Source: Actinomycetota bacterium
GTDB lineage: Bacteria; Actinomycetota; Actinomycetes; S36-B12
Direction: 5' to 3'
Assembly (NCBI GenBank): GCA_947449035.1
Contig: CANFQC010000006.1
Span: 20,991-84,990, forward strand
DNA length: 64,000 nucleotides
Shown here piece by piece: positions 1-9,541 of this stretch (within the stretch, counting starts at the first letter, position 1; the number at the start of each line of letters is the position of its first letter). The position numbers and the translations under genes were made by a program. The notes beneath the pieces were generated by a model. It was not told the DNA's origin, made no database searches, and saw only the letters and a list, made by a program, of their open reading frames with translations.

Positions 1-153
1 CAGCGGGTTGCGGCCGAACGTGACGCGCTCTCGTCATTGATCGTCGGTGGAGTAGATCGGCCGGGTGCTGATCTCGCAGAGATGGGTCGCATGCTCGCGC
101 GACTTACCGAGAATCACACTCGACGTATGACAGCGCTTGGTCTCGCGGCGTAG
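1..153 (+). CDS. C-terminal fragment of a CDS cut by the window edge, probably a ferritin-like/MiaE-like fold protein
   Basis: Frame 1 is open from base 1 to the TAG at 151-153 (...MGRMLARLTENHTRRMTALGLAA*). The tail and its position next to DUF3107 resemble actinobacterial ferritin-like proteins. Confidence 0.45.
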   Translation, partial: QRVAAERDALSSLIVGGVDRPGADLAEMGRMLARLTENHTRRMTALGLAA

Positions 154-173
154 CGAGACTTTGCAGGGGCGAG

Positions 174-398
174 TTAAAGCGAGCCGAAGCCCACGCGGCG
201 CGATGACGGTGCGCCGATCTCGACATACGCGATCTTCGCGCCGGGGATCAGCACGGTGCGACCGCGATCGTCGGTCAGCGACAGCACGGTGCCGTTGGCC
301 AGAGCGGCCTCGACTGCAGCGGTGACCTGCTCAGGTGTCTGCTCGCTCTCGAGTGCGACCTCGCGCGGGGTGTTCTCGACACCGACCTTGATCTCCAC
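174..398 (-). CDS. DUF3107 family protein
   Basis: 74 aa MEIKVGVENTPREVALESEQTPEQV...; matches the DUF3107 pattern, adjacent to TetR as in other actinobacteria. Confidence 0.85.
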   Translation of the reverse strand: MEIKVGVENTPREVALESEQTPEQVTAAVEAALANGTVLSLTDDRGRTVLIPGAKIAYVEIGAPSSRRVGFGSL

Positions 399-513
399 GG
401 TCTATCTCCCTTGTCTATGCGGACCTACGGCTCAATGCTCTCACGCGGCCCGCTGCAACGCCCCGGGGCGGGGTTACGCCGTCGACGAAATGGTCTGGCT
501 TCTAGGAGCAAAG

Positions 514-1134
514 CTAGGCCGGGGGGTGTGTCAGCGGGAATCCGCCGATACCCCGCCAGCACAAGGTGGCCACGAGTTCGGCTGCCTCCTCGCGAGTGAT
601 CTCACCCGGGTCTCGAACCCACCTGCGTGCGGAGATCTCCATCGTGCCCTGGAGCCCTGAGCCCAGCAGGAGAGCTTGATCCTCGCGAAGGCCGGTGTCG
701 GTGGCGATGACACGAGCAATCGATTCCGCGATCGCCGACTCGGCCTTCTCCACTCGCTCGCGCACGGCAGCCTCGTTCATCAGATCGCTCTCGAACACGA
801 GACGGAAGCCGCTCTTACGCGCATCGATAAAGCCGAAGTAAGCATCGAGGGTGGCGCGTACGCGTTGCTTGTTGTCGGAGGTCGAGGCGATTGCCGCGTT
901 GGTGGCGGTGAGAAGTTCGCTGATTGCCGAGTCGAGCAAAGCCAGATAAAGATCGAGTTTGCTCGGGAAGTGCTGGTAGAGCACCGGCTTGGTGACCCCG
1001 GCTCGCTCGGCTATCTGGTCCATGCCCGCCGAGTGGTATCCGTCAGCGGAGAAGACCTCGAGCGCCGCCTCGAGCAATTGCGCACGGCGCTCGGCCTTCG
1101 GCAGGCGAGCAGCGCGCACGGTCTCGGCGGTCAT
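514..1134 (-). CDS. TetR/AcrR family transcriptional regulator
   Basis: HTH GMDQIAERAGVTKPVLYQHFPSKLDLYLALLD. Start taken at MTAETVRAARLPK (ATG complement at 1132-1134) rather than the longer ORF start. Confidence 0.88.
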   Translation of the reverse strand: MTAETVRAARLPKAERRAQLLEAALEVFSADGYHSAGMDQIAERAGVTKPVLYQHFPSKLDLYLALLDSAISELLTATNAAIASTSDNKQRVRATLDAYFGFIDARKSGFRLVFESDLMNEAAVRERVEKAESAIAESIARVIATDTGLREDQALLLGSGLQGTMEISARRWVRDPGEITREEAAELVATLCWRGIGGFPLTHPPA

Positions 1135-1191
1135 GGAAAGAACCCTACCGACGGGTAACCATGCTGGGGCGGTCTTGGGTAACCTGGTCTC

Positions 1192-2088
1192 GTGACCGAA
1201 ACCGCGCTCGCTCCGCCGTGGCCCCGCTCTGATGTGGCCCTGGCGCATCGCACGCTCTCGGTACGTCATGCCGAGCCCACGAAGCCCGGTCTTCCCGTCG
1301 CCATATTCATCCACGGTCTTGGCGGATCCTCGCTCAACTGGACCGACCTCATGGATGCGATGCGCGATCAGGTCGATGGCTACGCAGTTGACCTCGGCGG
1401 TTTTGGACAGTCACCGCCACCACGGGATGGCGACATGACTCCACTCGGGCACGCGCGTGCTGTCGTCGATCTCATCGATCACCTCGGTGGTGGCCCGGTT
1501 CATCTCTTCGGTAATTCACTCGGCGGCGCAGTAGCGGTGCAGATTGCAGCACGTCGACCTGATTTGGTGCGTTCACTGACCATGACCTCGCCCGCACTGC
1601 CGACCTTCAGCATCGGCAAGGGCAATGTGCACCTCCCCGTCATCGCCGTTCCAGGTGTCGGTGAGAAGTTGGTCGAGAAGTTCCTCAACGTGCCAGTCGA
1701 GCAGCGTGTACAGGGCTCCATCGATCTCTGCTTCGCCGATCCGTCACGAGTTGCCCCGCAGCGTTACGAAGAGGCTGTCGTTGAGGCGAAGTCGCGCGAG
1801 CACTTCCCGTATGCCAACGATGCATTCCTCGCCTCTTTGCGCGGGATGATGAAGACCTTCCTTGATCGCGGCCCGCAGCGTCCGTGGAAGCTCGCGACCA
1901 AGATCACCTGCCCCACGCTCGTGATCTACGGTCGCAAGGATCCGCTCATTGATCCCAGCGCTGCACACAAGGTCACCAAGTACTTTCCGAATGCACACGT
2001 CGTGGTGCTGCCCGACTCTGGTCATGTGGCACAGATGGAGCATCCGGAGTTCGTCAAAGCTGCGTGGGATCGCTTCATCGCGTCCTAG
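1192..2088 (+). CDS. alpha/beta hydrolase
   Basis: IHGLGGSSLNWTDL, nucleophile elbow LFGNSLGGAVAVQ, DPLIDPSAAH, C-terminal DSGHVAQMEHPE. Confidence 0.9.
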   Translation: MTETALAPPWPRSDVALAHRTLSVRHAEPTKPGLPVAIFIHGLGGSSLNWTDLMDAMRDQVDGYAVDLGGFGQSPPPRDGDMTPLGHARAVVDLIDHLGGGPVHLFGNSLGGAVAVQIAARRPDLVRSLTMTSPALPTFSIGKGNVHLPVIAVPGVGEKLVEKFLNVPVEQRVQGSIDLCFADPSRVAPQRYEEAVVEAKSREHFPYANDAFLASLRGMMKTFLDRGPQRPWKLATKITCPTLVIYGRKDPLIDPSAAHKVTKYFPNAHVVVLPDSGHVAQMEHPEFVKAAWDRFIAS

Positions 2089-2172
2089 TTATCCACAGCT
2101 CGTGAACTGACCCTGGTGCACGACAACTGATCGACCTACCGTCGACGAGTTATGACTCGGACGGGGGAAAGC

Positions 2173-3384
2173 ATGCTCGACCACCTTCACGCGCGAGTGC
2201 GCTCGGCACTACTCGATGCAGCTGTCGATCCCATGGCGAATGCGGCTGGCGCGAGATCAATTATCGATGAATGCATTGGTGAGCTTGACCCTGCTGACGT
2301 GTCACCCGAAACCCGGCGCACACTCCTCGCGGCATTCACCGGCTACGGAGTACTTCAGCCGCTCTTCGACGACCCGAGTGTCGAGGAAATCTGGATCAAT
2401 GAGCCAGGACGAGTCTTCATCGCGCGTGGCGGTCGAAGTGAGCTCACGACGATCGTGCTGAGCGAGGGCGAGATCCGTGAGCTGGTCGAGCGAATGCTTC
2501 GTGCATCGGGGCGTCGACTAGACCTCTCGAACCCCTTCGTTGATGCGATGCTGGCTGACGGCAGCCGCCTCCATGTTGTGATCCCCGACATCACACGTGC
2601 GCATTGGTCGGTGAACATTCGCCGATTCGTGGTGAGAGCCGCACACATTGACGCATTGGTCGGCCTTGGCACGGTCACCTCTCATGCGGCGGGTTTTCTC
2701 GAGGCAGCAGTGGTGAGCGGGCTCAACATCATCGTGGCTGGAGGCACGCAGGCGGGCAAGACCACGATGCTCAATGCGCTGCTCGGCTGCGTTCCCTCTC
2801 ATGAACGCATCATCAGCTGCGAGGAAGTCTTCGAGATTCGCACGGCTCACCCTGACTGGGTACCTATGCAGACGCGTGATGCGAGCCTTGAAGGCACAGG
2901 TGAGGTCAGCCTTCGTCGCCTCGTGCGCGAGGCACTTCGTATGCGTCCCACTCGGCTCATCGTGGGCGAGGTTCGCCAGGCCGAAGCCCTTGATCTCCTG
3001 GTCGCAATGAACAGCGGGATGCCTTCCATGGCGACACTCCACGCAAACAGCGCTCGCGAGGCAATCACGAAGCTCTGCACGCTACCGCTGCTGGCAGGCC
3101 AGAACATTCCCGGTGATTTCGTCGTCCCGACTGTTGCCGGAAGCGTCGATTTAGTGGTGCATGTGGCAACCCTTGCCAGCGGTCAGCGGGTCGTGCGCGA
3201 GATTTCTGCCCTGTCCGGGCGGGTTGAGCAAGGGGTGATCGAACTTGCTGAGATTTTCGGCGACCGTGGTTCTGGCCTCGAGCGTCGCGGGGGCTTTCCG
3301 CCTCACCCCGAGCGCTTCGAGCGAGCAGGGTTCGACATTGCGCAACTGCTCTACGACACCGATACCCGAATGAGAGTTGCCTGA
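2173..3384 (+). CDS. tadA: TadA/CpaF-type pilus assembly ATPase
   Basis: Walker A AGGTQAGKTT, FDDPSVEEIWINEPGRVF, LVGEVRQAEALDLL. ATG 2173 has a GGGGGAAA RBS; the ORF opens at 2152. Confidence 0.9.
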   Translation: MLDHLHARVRSALLDAAVDPMANAAGARSIIDECIGELDPADVSPETRRTLLAAFTGYGVLQPLFDDPSVEEIWINEPGRVFIARGGRSELTTIVLSEGEIRELVERMLRASGRRLDLSNPFVDAMLADGSRLHVVIPDITRAHWSVNIRRFVVRAAHIDALVGLGTVTSHAAGFLEAAVVSGLNIIVAGGTQAGKTTMLNALLGCVPSHERIISCEEVFEIRTAHPDWVPMQTRDASLEGTGEVSLRRLVREALRMRPTRLIVGEVRQAEALDLLVAMNSGMPSMATLHANSAREAITKLCTLPLLAGQNIPGDFVVPTVAGSVDLVVHVATLASGQRVVREISALSGRVEQGVIELAEIFGDRGSGLERRGGFPPHPERFERAGFDIAQLLYDTDTRMRVA

Positions 3385-4229
3385 TGGGTGCGTTGGTCGG
3401 CCTGTGCCTGGCGATCGGCGTGCTGCTCATCCTTATGTCCATCAGTCACCCCGTGCACCGTGCTCGACGACGCGGCCGAGTGCAGAACCTCATTGATTCA
3501 GCCGCGCTGGTGCACGCAACGCCGGGCACCGTCATCTCTGCTTCGGCAGCCGGCGCGGTGATCTGTGGTGCATGTGCACTCCTCGTGACGTCTGTCCCGA
3601 TGGTTGGGGTGATCGCAGCCCTTCTCGCTTCGGCTGTGCCAATTCTTCTACTGCGCCGGAGGGCTCGCACTCGAGCTCTTGCGGTGCGCAGTGCATGGCC
3701 GGACGCCGTGGATTCCCTTGCCTCTGCTGTTCGTGCAGGAATGGCACTGCCGGAGGCGCTTGCCGACCTCTCAACGCGCGGTCCCTCTGCCTTGCGACCT
3801 GCGTTTGCGAGATTTGCCGCTGAGTATCGAGTATCGGGGTCTTTCGGAACGGCTCTTGACACTTTGCATGCAGCACTCGCGGACCCCGTCGCAGACCGGG
3901 TAATCGCTTCACTACGTATTGCGCGTGACGTGGGAGGCACTGATCTTGGCCTGGTGTTGCGCACTCTGAGTTCACTTTTGCGCGCTGACATGCGCACACG
4001 CGGCGAAATCGAAGCCCGTCAGAGTTGGACGGTTTCTGCGGCACGGCTCGCGGTCGCTGCCCCGTGGATCACGCTGGCGCTTTTGTGCACGAGACCGGAA
4101 GCCGCTCTTGCGTACCGGTCCGCGCTCGGTGCGTTGATCGTGCTCATCTCGGCAGGGCTCACGGTTGTCGCGTACCGCGTAATGCTCATGATCGGAAGGC
4201 TTCCGACGGCGCCGAGGAGCCTGGCGTGA
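3384..4229 (+). CDS. tadB: TadB-like type II secretion/pilus assembly membrane protein
   Basis: Position after tadA, hydrophobic segments, DALASAVRAGMALPEALADLS-type T2SF core. Confidence 0.8.
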   Translation: MGALVGLCLAIGVLLILMSISHPVHRARRRGRVQNLIDSAALVHATPGTVISASAAGAVICGACALLVTSVPMVGVIAALLASAVPILLLRRRARTRALAVRSAWPDAVDSLASAVRAGMALPEALADLSTRGPSALRPAFARFAAEYRVSGSFGTALDTLHAALADPVADRVIASLRIARDVGGTDLGLVLRTLSSLLRADMRTRGEIEARQSWTVSAARLAVAAPWITLALLCTRPEAALAYRSALGALIVLISAGLTVVAYRVMLMIGRLPTAPRSLA

Positions 4230-5089
4230 CAACATCATGGGCGGGAGCTCTGGTGGGGCTTCTCGCCGCGTGCGGCATCGTGATGGTTGTCGCTCGGCTG
4301 AGGGCCACCGCGCCCTTGACCCTCCGTGAGCGCATCACTCCGTTCGTTCCGCATTTACGCGTTGACGTACGCGATGAACGACCTTCGACGGTGCAGACCC
4401 TGCAGGCCTTGCTGCCCTTTGCGCGCTGGGGCCTGAAGTTCAACGGTCAACCAGAGCGCGTCAGCGGACTCGAGCAACTCACGGCAGTCGCTGCCGGCGT
4501 GGGCGCGGGGGCTCTTCTGGGGTTCGCAATCGCCCTGCGCGGTAGTCCAGGGGTGCTGGTTTTGCTTCTCGCCGGGCTGGGTGGTGTGGCAGCAGAATTC
4601 ACTCGATCGAGATTCCGCTCTCGAGCACAGCGACATGCGGTCCGACGAATCGAAGCTGAACTGCCGGATCTCGCTGAGATCCTCGCATTTGCTGTGGCGG
4701 CAGGTGAGCCACCGCCCGCGGCGCTCGCTCGTGTTGGGGCAATGGCCAGCGGAGAACTCGGAACGCTGATGAGCCGCGCAGCTGCAGACGCCCGACTAGG
4801 AACCCCGTTCGAGATGGCCATGCACGATCTCGTCACCGCTTCCGGATCGCCTGAAGTGGAACGCTTCGTCGATGCACTCCTGCTCGCGATGGAACGCGGA
4901 ACACCACTCGCCGATCATCTTCGTGCGCAAGCAGCCGATGCACGAGCTGCTCAATCACGCAGGCTGATGGAGTCCGCCGGCCGCAAGGACGTCGCGATGC
5001 TCATCCCGGTCGTCTTCTTGGTCCTGCCAACAGTGGTGCTCATCGCACTATTTCCCGGATTTCGAAGTCTTCATCTGTTCATCAACTAA
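4226..5089 (+). CDS. tadC: TadC-like type II secretion system F family protein
   Basis: T2SF core (AELPDLAEILAFAVAAGEPPPAALARV...GTPFEMAMHDL) and hydrophobic C-terminus. GTG start at 4226 overlaps the tadB stop. Confidence 0.8.
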   Translation: MTTSWAGALVGLLAACGIVMVVARLRATAPLTLRERITPFVPHLRVDVRDERPSTVQTLQALLPFARWGLKFNGQPERVSGLEQLTAVAAGVGAGALLGFAIALRGSPGVLVLLLAGLGGVAAEFTRSRFRSRAQRHAVRRIEAELPDLAEILAFAVAAGEPPPAALARVGAMASGELGTLMSRAAADARLGTPFEMAMHDLVTASGSPEVERFVDALLLAMERGTPLADHLRAQAADARAAQSRRLMESAGRKDVAMLIPVVFLVLPTVVLIALFPGFRSLHLFIN

Positions 5090-5102
5090 CGAAAGGTTCC
5101 TC

Positions 5103-5291
5103 ATGATCACTCGACTTCGTGACTACTCAATTCGACTAGCTGTCCGAGCTACCGATGATCGCGGTGATGTGCCCGGCTGGGTTCTCGTCTCGGTGATGAC
5201 AGCCGGGTTGGTCACGGCAATCTGGCTCATCGCTGATGACCAGCTCACCGGGGTACTCGATCGTGCGCTCACTTCCGTATCGACTCCATGA
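5103..5291 (+). CDS. Small Flp-pilin-like protein of the Tad locus
   Basis: 62 aa with DDRGDVPGWVLVSVMTAGLVTAIWLIA hydrophobic N-terminal helix; position between tadC and TadE-like genes. Confidence 0.65.
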   Translation: MITRLRDYSIRLAVRATDDRGDVPGWVLVSVMTAGLVTAIWLIADDQLTGVLDRALTSVSTP

Positions 5292-5671
5292 CCTCACTTC
5301 GGCGCGATGATCGTGGAAGCGCCATTGTCGACTTCGTTGTCGTGGCACCCCTCCTGATCGCCGTAGCGCTAGCGGTGCTCCAGATCATTCTGGTGATGCA
5401 CGTGCGCACGGTCCTGATTTCGGCCGCCGCCGAGGGGGCGCGAGCGGCGGCGCTCGCCGACTCCAATCTGGCGTCGGGAGAGCGACGAGCCCGAGCGATA
5501 ATTGACGAGTCGATCGCCGCATCTGCCGTGGAGCGCATCGAAGTCCACCCGGTCATGAGTGGCGGAGTCATGATGATGGCGGTCAGCATCGATGCGCGCC
5601 TTCCGCTTATTGGCCTGCTTGGTCCCACTGCGATGCACGTGCAGGGCCATTCGCTCCAGGAGCGCGCGTGA
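5288..5671 (+). CDS. TadE-like pilus assembly protein
   Basis: DDRGSAIVDFVVVAPLLIAVALAVLQI N-terminal TadE signature. Confidence 0.8.
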   Translation: MTSLRRDDRGSAIVDFVVVAPLLIAVALAVLQIILVMHVRTVLISAAAEGARAAALADSNLASGERRARAIIDESIAASAVERIEVHPVMSGGVMMMAVSIDARLPLIGLLGPTAMHVQGHSLQERA

Positions 5672-6117
5672 GTCTTGTCGACTCGAGATCTCGTGAGCGT
5701 GATCGAGGAAGTGCCGTAATCGAATTCATCGTGATCGGCGTTCTCGTACTGATCCCACTCTCATACATCTCGATGTGCCTCATGCGCGTGCAGGCTGCCT
5801 CAGTCGCCTCATCGCTTGCAGTGCGTGAGGCTGGTCGCGCTTTTGTCTCAGCTGACACCATCCCCGAGGCGCGAGCGAGAGCATCGGCTGCCGCCAAACT
5901 CGCGCTCGCCGACCAGGGATTCCCCTTGCCCGCGCGGAGTCTTCGAGTCAGCTGCTCGTCCACCCAATGCTTAGCGCCAGAGTCAACCGTGCATGTCGAA
6001 CTCGACTGGGCAGTTGACCTGCCGTGGATGCCCGCATTCTTAGGTAAAGAGCGCACATCGATCGCGATCACTGCGCAACGGACCATGCCGGTCGATGCGT
6101 ATCGAGGCGAGCAATGA
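5668..6117 (+). CDS. TadE/TadG-like pilus assembly protein
   Basis: RDRGSAVIEFIVIGVLVLIPLSYI; overlaps the previous stop (ATGA-type coupling). Confidence 0.7.
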   Translation: MSLVDSRSRERDRGSAVIEFIVIGVLVLIPLSYISMCLMRVQAASVASSLAVREAGRAFVSADTIPEARARASAAAKLALADQGFPLPARSLRVSCSSTQCLAPESTVHVELDWAVDLPWMPAFLGKERTSIAITAQRTMPVDAYRGEQ

Positions 6118-6554
6118 GTCGTGAGGTTCGCAACGACACGGGAAGCGTGATGCTGCTTGGCATCATTCTCGTCGCGGTCTGCCTTCTTGCCCTGGCAGTC
6201 GTGGCTGATGTGTCTGCGCTGTTCATTCAACGACGCAATCTCGCGGCGATCGCCGATGCGTCCGCTCTCGCCGGTGCTCAGGCAATTGATCTCGACGCGT
6301 ATTACGCACACGGTGCAAGTCGTGCGACAGCACTAGACCCCGCCATTGTCGTGAGAGTAGTTCGAGCAAATGTGGCAGCTGTCGTTGCTGCCGATGGCCT
6401 CAGGGGAGTCAGGCTCGATGAAGTGCACAGCGATGGTGAGTCAGTGAGCGTTCATCTCAGTGCACCGGTGACGGTGCCTTTTCTCGATTCCCTGATTGGC
6501 GAACGTGCAGAAGTCATAGCTCGTGCGCGACTGGACTACCGATCAGCGAGTTAG
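6114..6554 (+). CDS. TadG-like Flp pilus-assembly protein
   Basis: NDTGSVMLLGIILVAVCLLALAVVADVSALFIQRRNLAAIADASALAGAQ. Confidence 0.8.
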   Translation: MSREVRNDTGSVMLLGIILVAVCLLALAVVADVSALFIQRRNLAAIADASALAGAQAIDLDAYYAHGASRATALDPAIVVRVVRANVAAVVAADGLRGVRLDEVHSDGESVSVHLSAPVTVPFLDSLIGERAEVIARARLDYRSAS

Positions 6555-6580
6555 CCGTACGTCACTGACGTGAGCAGAGA

Positions 6581-7081
6581 TCAGTGGTTGTAGCCAGTGG
6601 TCTTCGCGCGCTCGTATGACGCCTTGATCTCGGTCTCTGCATCAGTACGGCCGACCCAGGTTGCGCCTTCGACGCTCTTGCCGGGTTCGAGATCCTTGTA
6701 GACCTCGAAGAAGTGCTGGATCTCGAGACGATCGAACTCAGGCACATGGTGGATATCGCGCAGGTGCTCCAGGCGCGGATCGAGCGGAACACAGAGCACC
6801 TTGTCGTCGCCACCGGCTTCATCGGTCATGCGGAACATGCCCACGGCGCGGCAACGGATAACCACGCCCGGGAAGGTCGGTTCCTGGACGAGTACGAGAG
6901 CGTCGAGTGGATCGCCGTCCTGGCCGAGGGTGTTGTCAATGAAGCCGTAGTCGTGCGGGTACCGAGTGGAAGTGAAGAGCATGCGATCTAGGCGGATACG
7001 CCCGGTCTCGTGGTCGATCTCGTACTTGTTCTTGCTGCCCGCAGGAATCTCGATCGTCACATCAAAGGTGAGCGGTTCCAT
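6581..7081 (-). CDS. ppa: inorganic pyrophosphatase
   Basis: [57 protein letters not shown]. Confidence 0.97.
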   Translation of the reverse strand: MEPLTFDVTIEIPAGSKNKYEIDHETGRIRLDRMLFTSTRYPHDYGFIDNTLGQDGDPLDALVLVQEPTFPGVVIRCRAVGMFRMTDEAGGDDKVLCVPLDPRLEHLRDIHHVPEFDRLEIQHFFEVYKDLEPGKSVEGATWVGRTDAETEIKASYERAKTTGYNH

Positions 7082-7149
7082 GAGGAGCCTTCCTTGGTTT
7101 GCGGTCGCTGATGCGACCTGGTCGGTACAGGTGCCATTGTCATACTCTT

Positions 7150-8493
7150 ATGAAGCAAGGCTATAGAGGCGGAGGAGGCGCGTTGCAGCAACGTTTACTT
7201 CCTGTGGCATCGGTCACCCTTATCGCCGCGATCGGGCTCGTGCTCGGAGGGAATCCTGCATCTGCTGCCTCGCCCGGCCCCGTGCTGACTCCTACGGTCA
7301 TTGCCGGCTCCACCGCCCCGGTGCCGACCTCGACCGGTCTGTCCTCGAAGCTGACCCCGTTGCTTACCTCGCTCACCATGGGTGATGCCGCCGCGATCGT
7401 CCTGGATCCCGCAACGGGGGAGACACTCTTTGACCGGGCGTCGACCATGCCTCACGTGCCCGCGTCGACAACGAAACTACTGACGGCCACTGCCGCCTTG
7501 CATGTGCTGGGGGCGGAGAGCCGACTGGCCACCACGGTTCATTCAGATGGCTCGACCCTCACGCTGGTCGGAGGTGGAGATGCCACGTTGGTCACCGGAA
7601 CCAAGCCGCGATCTGCCTCCTCCCTCTCTGAGCTCGCGAAGCGGACTGCAGCCGCCCTGCCGGCCGATGCTGCCGTGGTCGTCGATTACGACGACTCGCT
7701 GTTCAGCGGTCCTGAATTCGCCCCGGGCTGGTCACGAAGTTGGGCGGGAGCGGGAGTTGTCACTCCGGTCACAGCGCTGATGACCGATCAAGGACGAGTC
7801 AGCAAGCGGTCCCTCGCCCGAGTTTCGGATCCGGCGCGAGAGGCAGCCAAGAAGTTCGTCGATCTGCTCAAGCTCGACGGCACCAAGGCAAAGCTCGGCA
7901 CCAATGCGAAGCCAATTGAAGGATCAACGGAGATCGCACGAGTTGAGTCACCGACAGTAGGCACGCTCGTGCAGCAGATGCTTACCGACTCAAATAACGA
8001 TCTCGCCGAATCCCTCGCCCATCTTGTGGGCCTGAAGTCAACAGGTAAGGCGACGTTTAAGACGGGTGCGAGTTCGACGATCGCTGCCGCGAATGAACTC
8101 GGAATCCCGACAGCGGGCGTCACTTTGGTCGACGGCAGCGGGCTCTCACATCGTGATCGCATCACACCGCTTGCGCTGGCTTCCGTCATCTCTGCGACTG
8201 CTGGTGACAAGGCAAGCGTGCTGTGGCCGATCGCTGCGGGTCTTCCGGTGGCCGGCCTGACTGGCACGCTCACAGATCGATTCGCGGCCAAGGGCATGAA
8301 GCAGGCGATTGGCTACGTTCGGGCTAAGACCGGCAGCCTCAACGACACGGTCGCGCTTGCCGGCAGTGTGCGCGATCATGACGGTCGGGTGCTGACTTTC
8401 GCAGTACTTGCCAACAAGATCCCCTCCGTGGTCGCGGCACGCGCTACGGTCGACAAGATCGCGAACCAACTAGCGAAATGCGGATGCCGATGA
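7150..8493 (+). CDS. dacB: D-alanyl-D-alanine carboxypeptidase/endopeptidase (PBP4/DacB family)
   Basis: Signal-like N-terminus; VPASTTKLLTA (SxxK), SNNDLAESL (SxN), VRAKTGSLNDTVALAG (KTG). ORF opens at 7099; likely start 7150. Confidence 0.9.
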   Translation: MKQGYRGGGGALQQRLLPVASVTLIAAIGLVLGGNPASAASPGPVLTPTVIAGSTAPVPTSTGLSSKLTPLLTSLTMGDAAAIVLDPATGETLFDRASTMPHVPASTTKLLTATAALHVLGAESRLATTVHSDGSTLTLVGGGDATLVTGTKPRSASSLSELAKRTAAALPADAAVVVDYDDSLFSGPEFAPGWSRSWAGAGVVTPVTALMTDQGRVSKRSLARVSDPAREAAKKFVDLLKLDGTKAKLGTNAKPIEGSTEIARVESPTVGTLVQQMLTDSNNDLAESLAHLVGLKSTGKATFKTGASSTIAAANELGIPTAGVTLVDGSGLSHRDRITPLALASVISATAGDKASVLWPIAAGLPVAGLTGTLTDRFAAKGMKQAIGYVRAKTGSLNDTVALAGSVRDHDGRVLTFAVLANKIPSVVAARATVDKIANQLAKCGCR

Positions 8494-9539
8494 GTGCTCA
8501 GGTCACGCTCCTGCCGTGCAATCAGTTCGATCACTTCTACCGAGGCGGTAATCGCATCGGCGAGTTGCGTCGTGGCCCCGGCGGCCCGCAGCGCCCGGAG
8601 GAATGGATCGGCTCGACAACCGCACGCTTTGGTCAGGCACCGCAGGGTTTCAACGTGCTTCCCGACGGACGGTTGCTGATCGAAGCGATCGACTCGGAGC
8701 CGGAAGCGTGGCTTGGCGCGGCACACCTCGCTCGCTATGGCACGAGCACTGAGGTTCTAGTGAAGCTGCTCGACCTCGATCAGCGTCTTCCGGTTCACCT
8801 TCACCCGAACCGCGCGTTCTCCAAGACCCATCTCGGTCTCGCGCATGGCAAGACCGAGGCTTGGTATGTGCTCGATGCGCCAGAGGGCGCTGAGGTCGGT
8901 GTCGGATTCAAGGACACGATGAGCCTCGACCAGGTAAGTGACTGGGTACGCGAACGAGACAGCGCAGCGCTGCTCAGTTCGCTACAGACACGAGTGGTGC
9001 GCCCCGGTGACGCGATGCTGGTTCCGGCCGGACTTCCGCACACCGTCGCCGATGGAGTCTTCGTCCTCGAACTGCAAGAGCCCACAGACCTCTCGATCCT
9101 GCTGGAATGGGCCGAGTTCGCCGTCGATGGCGCCAAGGATGGTCACCTCGACCTCGGTTTCGAGACGGCACTTCAGGCGGTTGATCTCTCGGCCGTGTCG
9201 TCGTCAGATCTCGATCGCCTCGTGCTCACCCGTGATCAGCTCGATGTTGCAGGGCTGCGCAGCATCATGCCCGCGGCCGCAGACCCGTACTTCCGTGCCC
9301 AGCGCATTGACACGTCGGCGGGCGCTGTTGGCGTCGATGCTGGTTTCTCCATCGTGCTCGCAACCGAAGGCCGCGGCATCATCCACACCTCTCAGGGCGA
9401 TCATGAGGTCGCGCGCGGTGACGTGTTGCTCATTCCGTTTGCTGCCGGCGACTGGTCCGCGTCATCTGAGGGCTCGAGTTCACTCGTCGCAGTCGCGTGC
9501 CGCCCGCCGGCACCTGACGCGCCGACTAACGCACGCTGA
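8490..9539 (+). CDS. manA: class I mannose-6-phosphate isomerase-like protein
   Basis: LDLDQRLPVHLHPNRAFSKTHLG, GKTEAWYVLDA, PAGLPHTV; ATGA overlap with the dacB stop (8478 and 8484 also possible). Confidence 0.85.
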   Translation: MSAQVTLLPCNQFDHFYRGGNRIGELRRGPGGPQRPEEWIGSTTARFGQAPQGFNVLPDGRLLIEAIDSEPEAWLGAAHLARYGTSTEVLVKLLDLDQRLPVHLHPNRAFSKTHLGLAHGKTEAWYVLDAPEGAEVGVGFKDTMSLDQVSDWVRERDSAALLSSLQTRVVRPGDAMLVPAGLPHTVADGVFVLELQEPTDLSILLEWAEFAVDGAKDGHLDLGFETALQAVDLSAVSSSDLDRLVLTRDQLDVAGLRSIMPAAADPYFRAQRIDTSAGAVGVDAGFSIVLATEGRGIIHTSQGDHEVARGDVLLIPFAAGDWSASSEGSSSLVAVACRPPAPDAPTNAR

Positions 9540-9541
9540 GC

